From contig JAHEDF010000267.1 of the NCBI GenBank assembly GCA_024641365.1, positions 1 through 5,904 on the forward strand: DNA of 5,904 bases, in the 5' to 3' direction. The notes under the pieces are model-generated. The model searched no databases. It had not been told where the DNA came from and saw only the letters and a program-made list of their open reading frames with translations. Made by a program: the position numbers and the translations under genes. Shown in pieces: positions 1 through 5,904 of this stretch. The stretch comes from Planctomycetota bacterium (GTDB lineage Bacteria; Planctomycetota; UBA11346). Position 1 is the stretch's first letter; each line of letters opens with the position of its first letter.

Positions 1-1
1 G

Positions 2-259
2 GTAGCAACCAGTGGCACTTTGCCAGGGGGGGGTACCTATTCTAATTTTATTGATTACAAACAACAGCTTATGAAACGAAAGGCCGACCTCGCTAAAGAA
101 ATGTTGACATCAATTTTTTCATATGCCTTGGGACGTTCGGCTAGTTTCGGTGATGGCCAAGTGATCGAAGATATTTTGCGTACGGGAGCTAACAATAATT
201 ATCAGATGCGCTCGCTCATTCAGGCTATCGTTGCCAGTAAACCGTTTCGGTACAAATAA
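2..259 (+). CDS. C-terminal end of a DUF1592/DUF1588/DUF1585-type protein (5' truncated by window)
   Basis: Only the last 85 codons are present. The frame is open to the left edge and stops at TAA 257-259. The visible part matches the DUF1585 C-terminal domain as I know it: a VATSGTLPGG-like opening at residues 1-10 of the fragment, a helical stretch (DYKQQLMKRKADLAKEML), the hallmark YALGR motif at about fragment residues 40-44, and a closing LIQAIVASKPF motif near the end. Proteins with this tail usually carry DUF1587/1592/1588 domains and often a c-type cytochrome motif, and are exported. None of that can be seen here, so haem binding is unproven. The gene lies 16 bases before a DUF1552 gene on the same strand, its usual companion, so the two are probably co-transcribed. 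The molecular function of the family is not established. A run of eight G (26-33) encodes the Gly-Gly-Gly after Leu-Pro. Confidence is high for the family and low for any role. Confidence 0.88.
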   Translation, partial: VATSGTLPGGGTYSNFIDYKQQLMKRKADLAKEMLTSIFSYALGRSASFGDGQVIEDILRTGANNNYQMRSLIQAIVASKPFRYK

Positions 260-263
260 GCAC

Positions 264-267
264 AGGA
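264..267 (+). promoter_or_regulatory. Ribosome binding site of the DUF1552 gene
   Basis: AGGA lies 8 bases before ATG 276. It supports that start over the upstream in-frame TTG at 231, which would overlap the preceding gene and place 15 non-signal-like residues before the twin-arginine motif. Confidence 0.6.
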
Positions 268-275
268 CAGCACAC

Positions 276-1565
276 ATGAGTACACTCCCCATTGTTACCC
301 ATTCTCGCCGTTCCTTTTTACGACTCAGCAGCGGTTGTTTGGCCTTGCCAATTTTAGAATCGCTTGGTGGATCGTCATTGGCAGCCAAGCCAGCAGCGAA
401 GAAAATGGTATTTTTAGGTTTGGGAAATGGCTTCACCAATGAAACCTTTTACCCGATAAAAGAGGGTGCTTTTACGGATATCGGATTAACTGAAGGCTTA
501 GGTCCCATAAAGGCACACCAAGACGATATAACCATGTTGGCAAACGTCACTAATCTCGGGGCGACCGACCCGCATGGTGGCAGCACATCGTTTTTAACCG
601 GTGCCAATGTAGCTGGTACGGTTGGAAAAACATTTTTTAACTCCATCTCATGTGATCAGGTCGCTGCGCACTATTTGGGTAAAGACACACGATTTCCTAG
701 CTTAACATTGGCAGCAAAAACAGAAAGCGGTCATGGCAAAGGATTGTCTTTAGCGTGGAGTGCAGATGGCACGCCCATCCCGGGTATTATTAATCCGTAC
801 GATTTATTTGCGTCTTTATTCGTTGATAATAAAGAAAGTAAAGAGGAGCGCGAGCTACGTGAACAAACCAATCGCAGTATATTAGACGCGCAAAAATTAA
901 ACGGAAGCATGATAAAGAATAATCTGAGTAAATTAGACGGTAGTAAATTAGAAGAATACTTTGAATCCATCCGCCAAATTGAACGAGAATTTGAACGTCA
1001 AAAGAAATGGTCAACCACGCCAAAGCCCAAAGCGCCATTTGCGGCGCCTGAAAAAAATATCACCGGCATTGCCGAAGTAAAATTAATGTACGATATGATT
1101 GCCTTGGCACTACAAAGTGATTCCACGCGCGTAGTAACCTATCGTCAACCAATCCGCTCGGTATTGGTGGATATGGGTATTACGCTAGACGCTCATTCTA
1201 TTACGCATTATGGCGCATCTAATCTGCGCAAAGAGGCTTCACGGCAACGCGAGCAAAAAAGCATAGAATTATTCTCCTATTTTCTCACGAAGCTCAAATC
1301 ATTAACTGACAGTGACGGTAGTCGCTTATACGATAACTGTATTGTCAGCTGGGGAACAAATTTACGGTCCACCCACGAGTTGCGCAATCTCCCACTTATT
1401 ATTGCTGGGAAAGGCGCGAATAAATTACGTCATGGTCGTCATATAATCTTACCGAAAAAGGACACGCCGTTAGGGAATGTGTGGCTTACATTACTGCACC
1501 AAGCGGGTGTGCCAGTCGATAATTTCAGTCATAGTACAGGCATTGTGAAGGAAATGTTAGTGTGA
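276..1565 (+). CDS. DUF1552 domain protein with Tat signal peptide
   Basis: A complete 429-residue protein. The N-terminus has a twin-arginine signal: R11-R12 in SRRSFLR, then a hydrophobic stretch with LALPILESL, and a likely cleavage near SLA-AKPA (about residues 35-36). This predicts folded export through Tat, possibly with a bound metal or after partner assembly (inference). The rest follows the DUF1552 pattern: a GLGNGF start, DPHGG with H100, a SCDQVAAHYLG segment, TRFPSLTL, a predicted helical region with KLEEYFESIRQIERE, then MYDMIALALQSDSTRV, a histidine pair H307/H311 in HSITH, CIVSWGTN, H367, LPLIIAGKG, and GRH (H386, H389). DUF1552 is thought to be related to DUF1501, which resembles the alkaline phosphatase/sulfatase superfamily, but no catalysis has been shown that I know of. 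The histidines are candidate metal ligands only. It directly follows a DUF1585-tailed protein, its standard partner. The start is set by the AGGA site and the Tat motif. Confidence 0.9.
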   Translation: MSTLPIVTHSRRSFLRLSSGCLALPILESLGGSSLAAKPAAKKMVFLGLGNGFTNETFYPIKEGAFTDIGLTEGLGPIKAHQDDITMLANVTNLGATDPHGGSTSFLTGANVAGTVGKTFFNSISCDQVAAHYLGKDTRFPSLTLAAKTESGHGKGLSLAWSADGTPIPGIINPYDLFASLFVDNKESKEERELREQTNRSILDAQKLNGSMIKNNLSKLDGSKLEEYFESIRQIEREFERQKKWSTTPKPKAPFAAPEKNITGIAEVKLMYDMIALALQSDSTRVVTYRQPIRSVLVDMGITLDAHSITHYGASNLRKEASRQREQKSIELFSYFLTKLKSLTDSDGSRLYDNCIVSWGTNLRSTHELRNLPLIIAGKGANKLRHGRHIILPKKDTPLGNVWLTLLHQAGVPVDNFSHSTGIVKEMLV

Positions 1566-1600
1566 TTACTAGTTTGCGCCATTGCTAGCATCGAATCACA
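1561..1600 (+). other. Imperfect hairpin over the DUF1552 stop codon
   Basis: TGTGATT (1561-1567) pairs with AATCACA (1594-1600), 7 bp. Inside it, CTAG (1569-1572) can pair with CTAG (1585-1588) across an asymmetric internal loop. A T-rich but interrupted stretch follows. It could slow or partly terminate transcription between the DUF1552 gene and the hydrolase, but the long loop and lack of a clean T-run make this weak. The 88-base gap 1566-1653 shows nothing else I can support. Confidence 0.25.
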
Positions 1601-1644
1601 TAAAATGTCGTTTGGCTTTTCATCACGTTAATACGAAATTTGTT

Positions 1645-1650
1645 GAGGAA
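1645..1650 (+). promoter_or_regulatory. Ribosome binding site of the large esterase gene
   Basis: GAGGAA lies only 3 bases before ATG 1654, shorter than usual. Together with the signal peptide that begins at this ATG, it still decides the start over an upstream in-frame TTG at 1582. Confidence 0.5.
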
Positions 1651-1653
1651 GTT

Positions 1654-3519
1654 ATGCGTTATGTAATTTTATCTTTGTTTATATTAATCAGCTTAGTAAA
1701 GCTTTCCGCCGCAGAAACGCTGCCGCCATTAATCGATAATCAAGCCCCACAAGATTATGACAGTATGTGGTCTAGCTTTGATCCGCGAGCAGAGCCCTTA
1801 GAAATTGAAATACTCAAAGAATGGGAAGTTGATAATATAGTTATTCGTGCCGTACGTTATCGCACCGGCATATTTAAGGGTAAAAAAGCGATGATGGCTG
1901 CAATTTATGGTTTCCCCAAAGGCGAAAAAAACATCCCAGGTCTCGTGCAAATTCATGGCGGTGGTCAAAGCGCTCATGATAATGCCGTTATAACAAACGC
2001 AAAACGAGGATATGCTACGATATCCATTGCTTGGGCAGGACGCATATCGGCTTCTCAATATACTGTTACCAAGCAGGAGGTGCAGCTATTTTGGGATAAT
2101 GCAACCGATCAAGCTGGCTATAAACTCACAACTGATTGGGGTGCTTTAGATGCTTATCATGCTCCGTCACGCTATAAGAATACCTTTCACTCGGTCGAAG
2201 CATCGCCCTGGACTTTAGATAGTATTGATTCGCCACGTAATAATCCGTGGTTTTTAATTACGCTTGCAGCGCGCCGTGCATTAACCTTTTTAGAACAACA
2301 ACCTGAAGTCGATAAAGATAAACTTGGTGTCTATGGTCATTCTATGGGTGGAAAATTAACCGTGATGACAACGGGAGCAGATGATCGCGTAAAGGCCGCT
2401 GCACCGTCATGTGGCGGTGTTAGTAAACGTAGAGATGACAATATGCTCTACAGTAACACCATTGATGATGACAAAAGTTTGCGTCGCATCACGTGTCCAA
2501 TATTTTTCTTGAGTCCGTCGAATGACTTTCATGGACGCATTGATGACCTGCAATTAGCCGTAGATGAAATAAATTCAAAAGAATGGCGCATTAATTGCTC
2601 GCCACATCACAATCATCAGGATACGCCCACTTTTGAGGTCGCAACGCAATTATGGTTTGATCAACATCTGAAAAATTCATTTACTATACCGTTAACGCCT
2701 TTGGCATCCTTGGATTTATCGGCGACAAATGGCATGCCGCTCTATCATATAATTGCAGATCAGTCTCGCGCCATTCTACGAGTCGAGGTTTATTATACAC
2801 AACAGGGTCAAATGCCGGAAGAGAAAAACGATTTTTATAACACGAAAAATAAATTTTGGCATTATGTGAAACCGACACAAGTAAACGGCAAAACAAATCA
2901 ATGGTCTGCGCAGCTTCCCATATTCTCAACTGATAAACCACTGTGGGTCTACGCGAATGTAGTCTATGCCTTAGATAAAACTATTACAGGCGCAGGCTAC
3001 TATTATGGTACATATGTAGCCAATGATTTTACGTTGTCCTCAAAAATGACTATGGTTTTTCCAAAAGAATTAAAAAACGCGCATATACAAGCTGCGAGCA
3101 AAGCATCGACGATGATAGAAACATTTACAGGCGACTGGGAAAAAGAATGGTTTGCCTATAAGCCGGAAGAAATGGAACGTAAAACCCATAAGATTTATGA
3201 CCCACAATGGGCCGCGCCGGCGGGTGCAAAATTATCATTAGAAGTAAAATGCGAAAAAGCGAACAATCTCATCATTAGTATAGACGATTACGCGGCCATG
3301 GTGCCATTAGCTGGTAGTGATGAATGGAAAACTGTTGTATTAGAAGCAAAAGATTTCGTCGATATAAATAACCAAGCATTGGCAAACTGGTCTGGCATAA
3401 AAGAATTGCGATTAAGTGATACAATCACACTTAAGGGAAAAGAAACGAATAAAAAACTAGGCGCCAAGTGGCAAGGCAAGTGGCCTACGTATCGCAACTT
3501 ACAATGGGTTACGCCATGA
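1654..3519 (+). CDS. Exported alpha/beta hydrolase, acetyl xylan esterase-like, with beta-rich C-terminal extension
   Basis: A 621-residue protein from ATG 1654. A Sec signal peptide is clear (MRYVILSLFILISLVKLSAA, cleavage about residue 19-20). The alpha/beta hydrolase domain spans about residues 40-340. It has an HGGG oxyanion-type loop at 101-104, the nucleophile elbow GHSMG with Ser230, a likely acid Asp291 in SPSND, and a catalytic His in HHNHQD (318-321). This resembles proteins annotated as acetyl xylan esterase or dienelactone hydrolase-like in Verrucomicrobia and Planctomycetes, so a carbohydrate ester is the likely substrate (inference). An approximately 280-residue tail follows. 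Residues about 345-470 look like a beta-sandwich linker domain (WVYANVVYALD, GAGYYYGTY). Residues about 480-621 look like a galactose-binding or CBM-type jelly roll (DWEKEWF, WKTVVLEAKDF, ELRLSD). The stop overlaps the next start by ATGA, so the two are co-translated. It could instead be a glucuronoyl esterase or peptidase. The fold is secure, the substrate is not. Confidence 0.88.
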   Translation: MRYVILSLFILISLVKLSAAETLPPLIDNQAPQDYDSMWSSFDPRAEPLEIEILKEWEVDNIVIRAVRYRTGIFKGKKAMMAAIYGFPKGEKNIPGLVQIHGGGQSAHDNAVITNAKRGYATISIAWAGRISASQYTVTKQEVQLFWDNATDQAGYKLTTDWGALDAYHAPSRYKNTFHSVEASPWTLDSIDSPRNNPWFLITLAARRALTFLEQQPEVDKDKLGVYGHSMGGKLTVMTTGADDRVKAAAPSCGGVSKRRDDNMLYSNTIDDDKSLRRITCPIFFLSPSNDFHGRIDDLQLAVDEINSKEWRINCSPHHNHQDTPTFEVATQLWFDQHLKNSFTIPLTPLASLDLSATNGMPLYHIIADQSRAILRVEVYYTQQGQMPEEKNDFYNTKNKFWHYVKPTQVNGKTNQWSAQLPIFSTDKPLWVYANVVYALDKTITGAGYYYGTYVANDFTLSSKMTMVFPKELKNAHIQAASKASTMIETFTGDWEKEWFAYKPEEMERKTHKIYDPQWAAPAGAKLSLEVKCEKANNLIISIDDYAAMVPLAGSDEWKTVVLEAKDFVDINNQALANWSGIKELRLSDTITLKGKETNKKLGAKWQGKWPTYRNLQWVTP

Positions 3520-4490
3520 GTAACAATTTAAATAACGAGTTAGTAATGCACAAAAACATAAATAGACAACCCATCACCCTAAACATTGTGTTGTTGTGGG
3601 TCTGTTTACTTGTGAGCCCCGCTGAAGAAAATGACCCTGCAATAGATAAAGATGTAATATATAAGACAACGAATACGGGCGATTTATTACTAGATGTCTA
3701 TTACCCGAGTAAACAAACAAATGAAGCGTATCCGTTGGTTATCTATACGCATGGTGGTGGCTGGTCAGCTGGCAGTAAAAATAATGCAACTCGTGGACAC
3801 ATGAAAATGGTCGTTGAGGGATTAACTGCTAACGGCATATGTGTGGCTGCCGTTAGTTATCGACTCTGTGACAAAGAGGGGACAATTACTATTAAGGATT
3901 GTGTTACAGATGCAAAAGATGCTCTACGATTTTTAGTAAAGAATAAAACGCGTTATAAAATAAATAGTGACCGCATTGGCACATTTGGTGATTCTGCTGG
4001 TGGACAAATGGCACAAATGCTCTTGTGGACACCACCCGCATTATTTCCAGGTGACTTAGATTTAGCGGCGCAAACATACACATTGATAGCCGGGGTTTCT
4101 TGGTACGGACCGTGTGATTTTGAGCATACAGAATTATTTAATTATGATGGTCGTCCCGATTTTAAAGACCGATTCGGACCTCGTATTTTACCCAAGAATT
4201 ATGATCTAAAAGACAAATTAACACTTTATCGTGAAATGAGCCCTATTACATATTTACGAAAAGATGTGCCTCCATTGTTGATGATTCAGGGTGATAAAGA
4301 CACAACTATTCCGGTACACCATGCGACTTTTATGCAAGGCAAAGCCGCAGAAATAGGCGCGCCTGTTGAAATAGTTATAGTGAAGCATGCCGGTCATAAT
4401 TGGCGATCAGTTGAAAAGCCGATTGAGCCCAGTGTTGATAGTATTGTAGAAAAAAGCGTAACCTACTTAGTACAAAGACTAAAAGAATAG
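3516..4490 (+). CDS. Exported alpha/beta hydrolase of the BD-FAE / HGGGW esterase type
   Basis: A 324-residue protein if it starts at ATG 3516, whose first bases overlap the previous stop (ATGA). No ribosome binding site is evident there, which fits translational coupling. The alternative ATG 3546 (residue 11) gives a more compact signal peptide, so the true start is uncertain. The hydrophobic core ITLNIVLLWVCLLVSPA (about residues 20-36) is a Sec signal. The enzyme shows HGGGW (79-83, oxyanion hole), the nucleophile elbow GDSAG with Ser160, Asp262 in GDKD and His294 in HAGHNW, so the catalytic triad is intact. This pattern is that of BD-FAE (feruloyl/acetyl xylan esterase-like) and hormone-sensitive-lipase-like hydrolases. 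A role removing acetyl or feruloyl groups from a polysaccharide, beside the preceding esterase, is inferred. Lipase or peptide-ester activity cannot be excluded. A terminator-like hairpin begins six bases after its stop. Confidence 0.87.
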   Translation: MSNNLNNELVMHKNINRQPITLNIVLLWVCLLVSPAEENDPAIDKDVIYKTTNTGDLLLDVYYPSKQTNEAYPLVIYTHGGGWSAGSKNNATRGHMKMVVEGLTANGICVAAVSYRLCDKEGTITIKDCVTDAKDALRFLVKNKTRYKINSDRIGTFGDSAGGQMAQMLLWTPPALFPGDLDLAAQTYTLIAGVSWYGPCDFEHTELFNYDGRPDFKDRFGPRILPKNYDLKDKLTLYREMSPITYLRKDVPPLLMIQGDKDTTIPVHHATFMQGKAAEIGAPVEIVIVKHAGHNWRSVEKPIEPSVDSIVEKSVTYLVQRLKE

Positions 4491-4496
4491 AAATCG

Positions 4497-4531
4497 TCGC
4501 TAATTATTGAAAATCAAAAATTAGCGATTTT
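4497..4531 (+). terminator. Probable intrinsic terminator after the second esterase
   Basis: TCGCTAATT (4497-4505) pairs with AATTAGCGA (4519-4527), 9 bp. Inside it, past one A/A mismatch, TTGA (4507-4510) pairs with TCAA (4514-4517) around an AAA loop. TTTT follows at 4528-4531. The stem is AT-rich and the T-run is short, so termination may be partial. Its position just after the stop codon is right for a terminator. Confidence 0.55.
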
Positions 4532-4560
4532 GACAAATACGCTCCTGACTACGGTATGAG
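4530..4560 (+). promoter_or_regulatory. Possible sigma70-type promoter for the sulfatase
   Basis: An exact TTGACA -35 box (4530-4535) overlaps the T-run of the preceding hairpin. TATGAG (4555-4560) matches 4 of 6 bases of the -10 consensus, with a 19-base spacer, slightly long. Transcription would begin near 4567. The position fits separate expression of the sulfatase, but this was read by eye only. Confidence 0.35.
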
Positions 4561-4565
4561 AAGTC

Positions 4566-4594
4566 ATGCGACATAGTCATTTGCCATGTCGTAT
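4566..4594 (+). promoter_or_regulatory. Inverted repeat near the predicted sulfatase transcription start
   Basis: ATGCGACAT (4566-4574) pairs with ATGTCGTAT (4586-4594). This is 9 pairs including one G-T, with an 11-base loop. It lies just downstream of the candidate -10 box. It could be an operator half-site pair for a repressor, a 5' leader hairpin, or a second weak terminator, since a T6 run lies at 4610-4615 but 15 bases further on. Confidence 0.35.
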
Positions 4595-4644
4595 TTCCAA
4601 TCATGGTTGTTTTTTAGTGAATGATAGTATTACCGTTACTGCTT

Positions 4645-4649
4645 AAGGA
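4645..4649 (+). promoter_or_regulatory. Ribosome binding site of the sulfatase gene
   Basis: AAGGA lies 9 bases before ATG 4659, well-placed spacing. It supports that ATG as the start, in agreement with the signal peptide that begins there. Confidence 0.65.
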
Positions 4650-4658
4650 TGGTTCGGT

Positions 4659-5904
4659 ATGAAATACGTTTACTCGTTGGCCTGTATTTTGGTTTTATAC
4701 TTCGCATCGCTCTCTGCGGCAGAAGATAATCTCAAACGCCCCAATATAATAATCATTTATACAGATGATCAGGGCTATGGTGATGTAAGCGCCTTAAATC
4801 CGCAGGCTAAATTTAAAACGCCCCATCTTGATCAACTCGTTCAAGAAGGGATTGCCTTTACCAATGGCCACAGTCCCGATTCAATATGCACACCATCACG
4901 ATACGGGTTGCTAACCGGTCGCTATTGCTGGCGAACCACTCGTAAAAAAGGCGTCATGGGTTCTCATGGCACCTGTCTTATTGCAGATGACCGCATGACC
5001 ATTGCATCATTGTTGCGAGATAATGGGTACCATACGGGAATGGTCGGTAAGTGGCATTTAGGGATGCAATTTCCTGGTGATAAAAATGTATTTGATTGGT
5101 CGAAACCAATTCAGGATATGCCACTTGATAAAGGATTTGATTATTTTTTCGGGGTTCCTGCATCTTTAAATTATGGAATTCTGGCATGGTTTGAAGGGCG
5201 ATTTGCTGCCGTTCCACCAACTTTATATACCAATAAAAAACCAAATGATCGACATGTCGATTATCGTATCATGCCGCCCTATGATAAGACAACCGAAGAA
5301 ACCAAAAAGGCATTAAAAAAAGAAGGATTTTTAGTCGCACCGGACTTTATTGATAATCAATGTTTGACTCGATTTACGGATAAAGCAATTAACTGGATGC
5401 AAGGAAAAGTAGCGGACGCGAAAAATGGAAAGCCATTTTTCCTTTATTTGCCTTTTACGTCTCCGCATTATCCGGTTTGTCCGTTACCTGAGTATCACGG
5501 ACAAGGAAACAGCGGTGCCTATGGAGAATTTGTCATTGAAACTGATTATCATGTTGGACGCATACTATCATTTTTATCGGAAGCTGGCATCGACAATAAT
5601 ACATTGATTTTCTTCAGCAGTGATAATGGACCTGAGAATTCATGGGCGGAACGTATAAAAGAATTTAATCATGACAGCCGTGGTGGGTATAAAGAAGGCA
5701 AGCGCTCTGTTTATGAGGGGGGGCATCGTGTGCCATTTGTTGTTCGTTGGCCAGCCGGCATTAAAGACCCAGGGCGAACATGGGCGCATATTGTAGGTCA
5801 GGTGGATATTTTAGCGACGTGTGCAGAAGTGATTGGCGTAGAACTTCCCGATAATGCAGGTGAGGATAGTTTTAGTTTTGCGGCGGTATTTAGAAATCAA
5901 ATAG
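4659..5904 (+). CDS. Type I (S1 family) formylglycine sulfatase, 3' truncated by window
   Basis: The frame from ATG 4659 stays open for 415 codons to the window edge, so the C-terminus is missing. A Sec signal peptide is present (residues 1 to about 20-21, ending SLSAA). Sulfatase landmarks appear in order: the calcium-binding pair D36-D37 in TDDQGYGD; the signature CTPSR with Cys77, the residue converted to formylglycine, followed by GLLTGR; GKWHLG with K131 and H133; SPH with H270; SDNG with D322-N323; and K348 in GKRSVYEGGHRVP. All expected active-site residues are present, so an active enzyme is likely after maturation. It would hydrolyse sulfate esters on an exported polysaccharide or aryl substrate; the subfamily cannot be named from sequence alone. 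S1 sulfatases are often about 450-600 residues, so perhaps 50-150 residues are missing. It follows two esterases on the same strand across a 168-base gap with its own probable promoter. No maturation enzyme is in the window. Confidence 0.95.
   Translation, partial: MKYVYSLACILVLYFASLSAAEDNLKRPNIIIIYTDDQGYGDVSALNPQAKFKTPHLDQLVQEGIAFTNGHSPDSICTPSRYGLLTGRYCWRTTRKKGVMGSHGTCLIADDRMTIASLLRDNGYHTGMVGKWHLGMQFPGDKNVFDWSKPIQDMPLDKGFDYFFGVPASLNYGILAWFEGRFAAVPPTLYTNKKPNDRHVDYRIMPPYDKTTEETKKALKKEGFLVAPDFIDNQCLTRFTDKAINWMQGKVADAKNGKPFFLYLPFTSPHYPVCPLPEYHGQGNSGAYGEFVIETDYHVGRILSFLSEAGIDNNTLIFFSSDNGPENSWAERIKEFNHDSRGGYKEGKRSVYEGGHRVPFVVRWPAGIKDPGRTWAHIVGQVDILATCAEVIGVELPDNAGEDSFSFAAVFRNQI

Noticed and set aside
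231..275. TTG 231 as start of the DUF1552 protein
   Set aside because: It would overlap the upstream gene and add 15 residues before the twin-arginine motif. ATG 276 has AGGA at good spacing.
327..338. Lipoprotein cleavage box around Cys21 of the DUF1552 protein
   Set aside because: The residues before the cysteine are S-S-G, lacking the needed aliphatic residue at -3, and the cysteine sits at the start of the Tat hydrophobic core.
119..439. Minus-strand open frame of 106 codons
   Set aside because: It lies antisense across the DUF1585 tail and the start of the DUF1552 gene, and its translation shows no recognisable domain or signal.
449..1038. Three minus-strand open frames (449-646, 731-970, 790-1038)
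   Set aside because: All are antisense to the well-supported DUF1552 gene, overlap one another, and have low-complexity or incoherent translations.
1574..1606. Promoter in the gap before the large esterase
   Set aside because: TAAAAT (1601-1606) resembles a -10 box, but no acceptable -35 lies 16-18 bases upstream.
1582..1653. TTG 1582 as start of the large esterase
   Set aside because: It would add 24 residues before an ordinary signal peptide. ATG 1654 with GAGGAA upstream is better.
3464..3485. Short repeat of CAAGTGGC near the end of the large esterase
   Set aside because: It is two copies of an 8-base word inside a coding region and explained by the encoded lysine/tryptophan-rich tail; no further copies were seen.
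1798..3497. Minus-strand open frames at 1798-2058, 2684-2941 and 3288-3497
   Set aside because: They are shadows antisense to the large esterase, with no family motifs and no credible ribosome binding sites.
4978..5607. Minus-strand frame 4978-5244 and plus-strand frame 5425-5607
   Set aside because: Both overlap the sulfatase in other frames. The sulfatase keeps its signature motifs across the whole stretch.
1..5904. RNA genes, CRISPR arrays, insertion sequences, attachment sites
   Set aside because: No cloverleaf-like segments, regularly spaced repeats, transposase motifs or paired terminal repeats were found by eye on either strand.

Overview
The window looks like a polysaccharide-degradation region from a heterotrophic bacterium, most plausibly of the Planctomycetota-Verrucomicrobiota-Lentisphaerota type. 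The reasons are an adjacent DUF1585-tailed (DUF1592/PSD1-type) gene and DUF1552 gene, which is a hallmark gene pair of that group, followed by exported esterases and a formylglycine-type sulfatase. Base composition is moderately AT-rich (about 43-45% GC on the few lines I counted by eye). The taxonomic call is an inference. The same gene families also occur in some marine Gammaproteobacteria and other phyla.

Layout: everything supported is on the + strand. (1) Positions 2-259 are the last 85 codons of a DUF1592/DUF1588/DUF1585-type protein whose body lies upstream. (2) Positions 276-1565 encode a complete DUF1552 protein with a twin-arginine signal. (3) Positions 1654-3519 encode a 621-residue exported alpha/beta hydrolase resembling acetyl-xylan-esterase or dienelactone-hydrolase-like enzymes, with a long beta-rich C-terminal extension. 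(4) Positions 3516-4490 encode a second exported alpha/beta hydrolase of the BD-FAE/HGGGW type, overlapping the previous stop by ATGA. (5) Positions 4491-4658 are a non-coding gap with a terminator-like hairpin, a possible promoter directly after it, and a second inverted repeat. (6) Positions 4659 to the window end encode the first 415 residues of a type I (S1) sulfatase, which continues beyond the window.

Working together (inference): the sulfatase would remove sulfate esters and the two esterases would remove acyl or uronoyl esters from a decorated, probably marine, polysaccharide. All are predicted to be exported. The DUF1552 protein and its upstream partner are likely exported too, but their biochemical role is not established. 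No glycoside hydrolase, transporter, regulator or sulfatase-maturating enzyme is visible, so the substrate cannot be named. I found no tRNA, rRNA, CRISPR array, insertion sequence or clear sign of recent mobility. There is no gene-free stretch longer than 168 bases.
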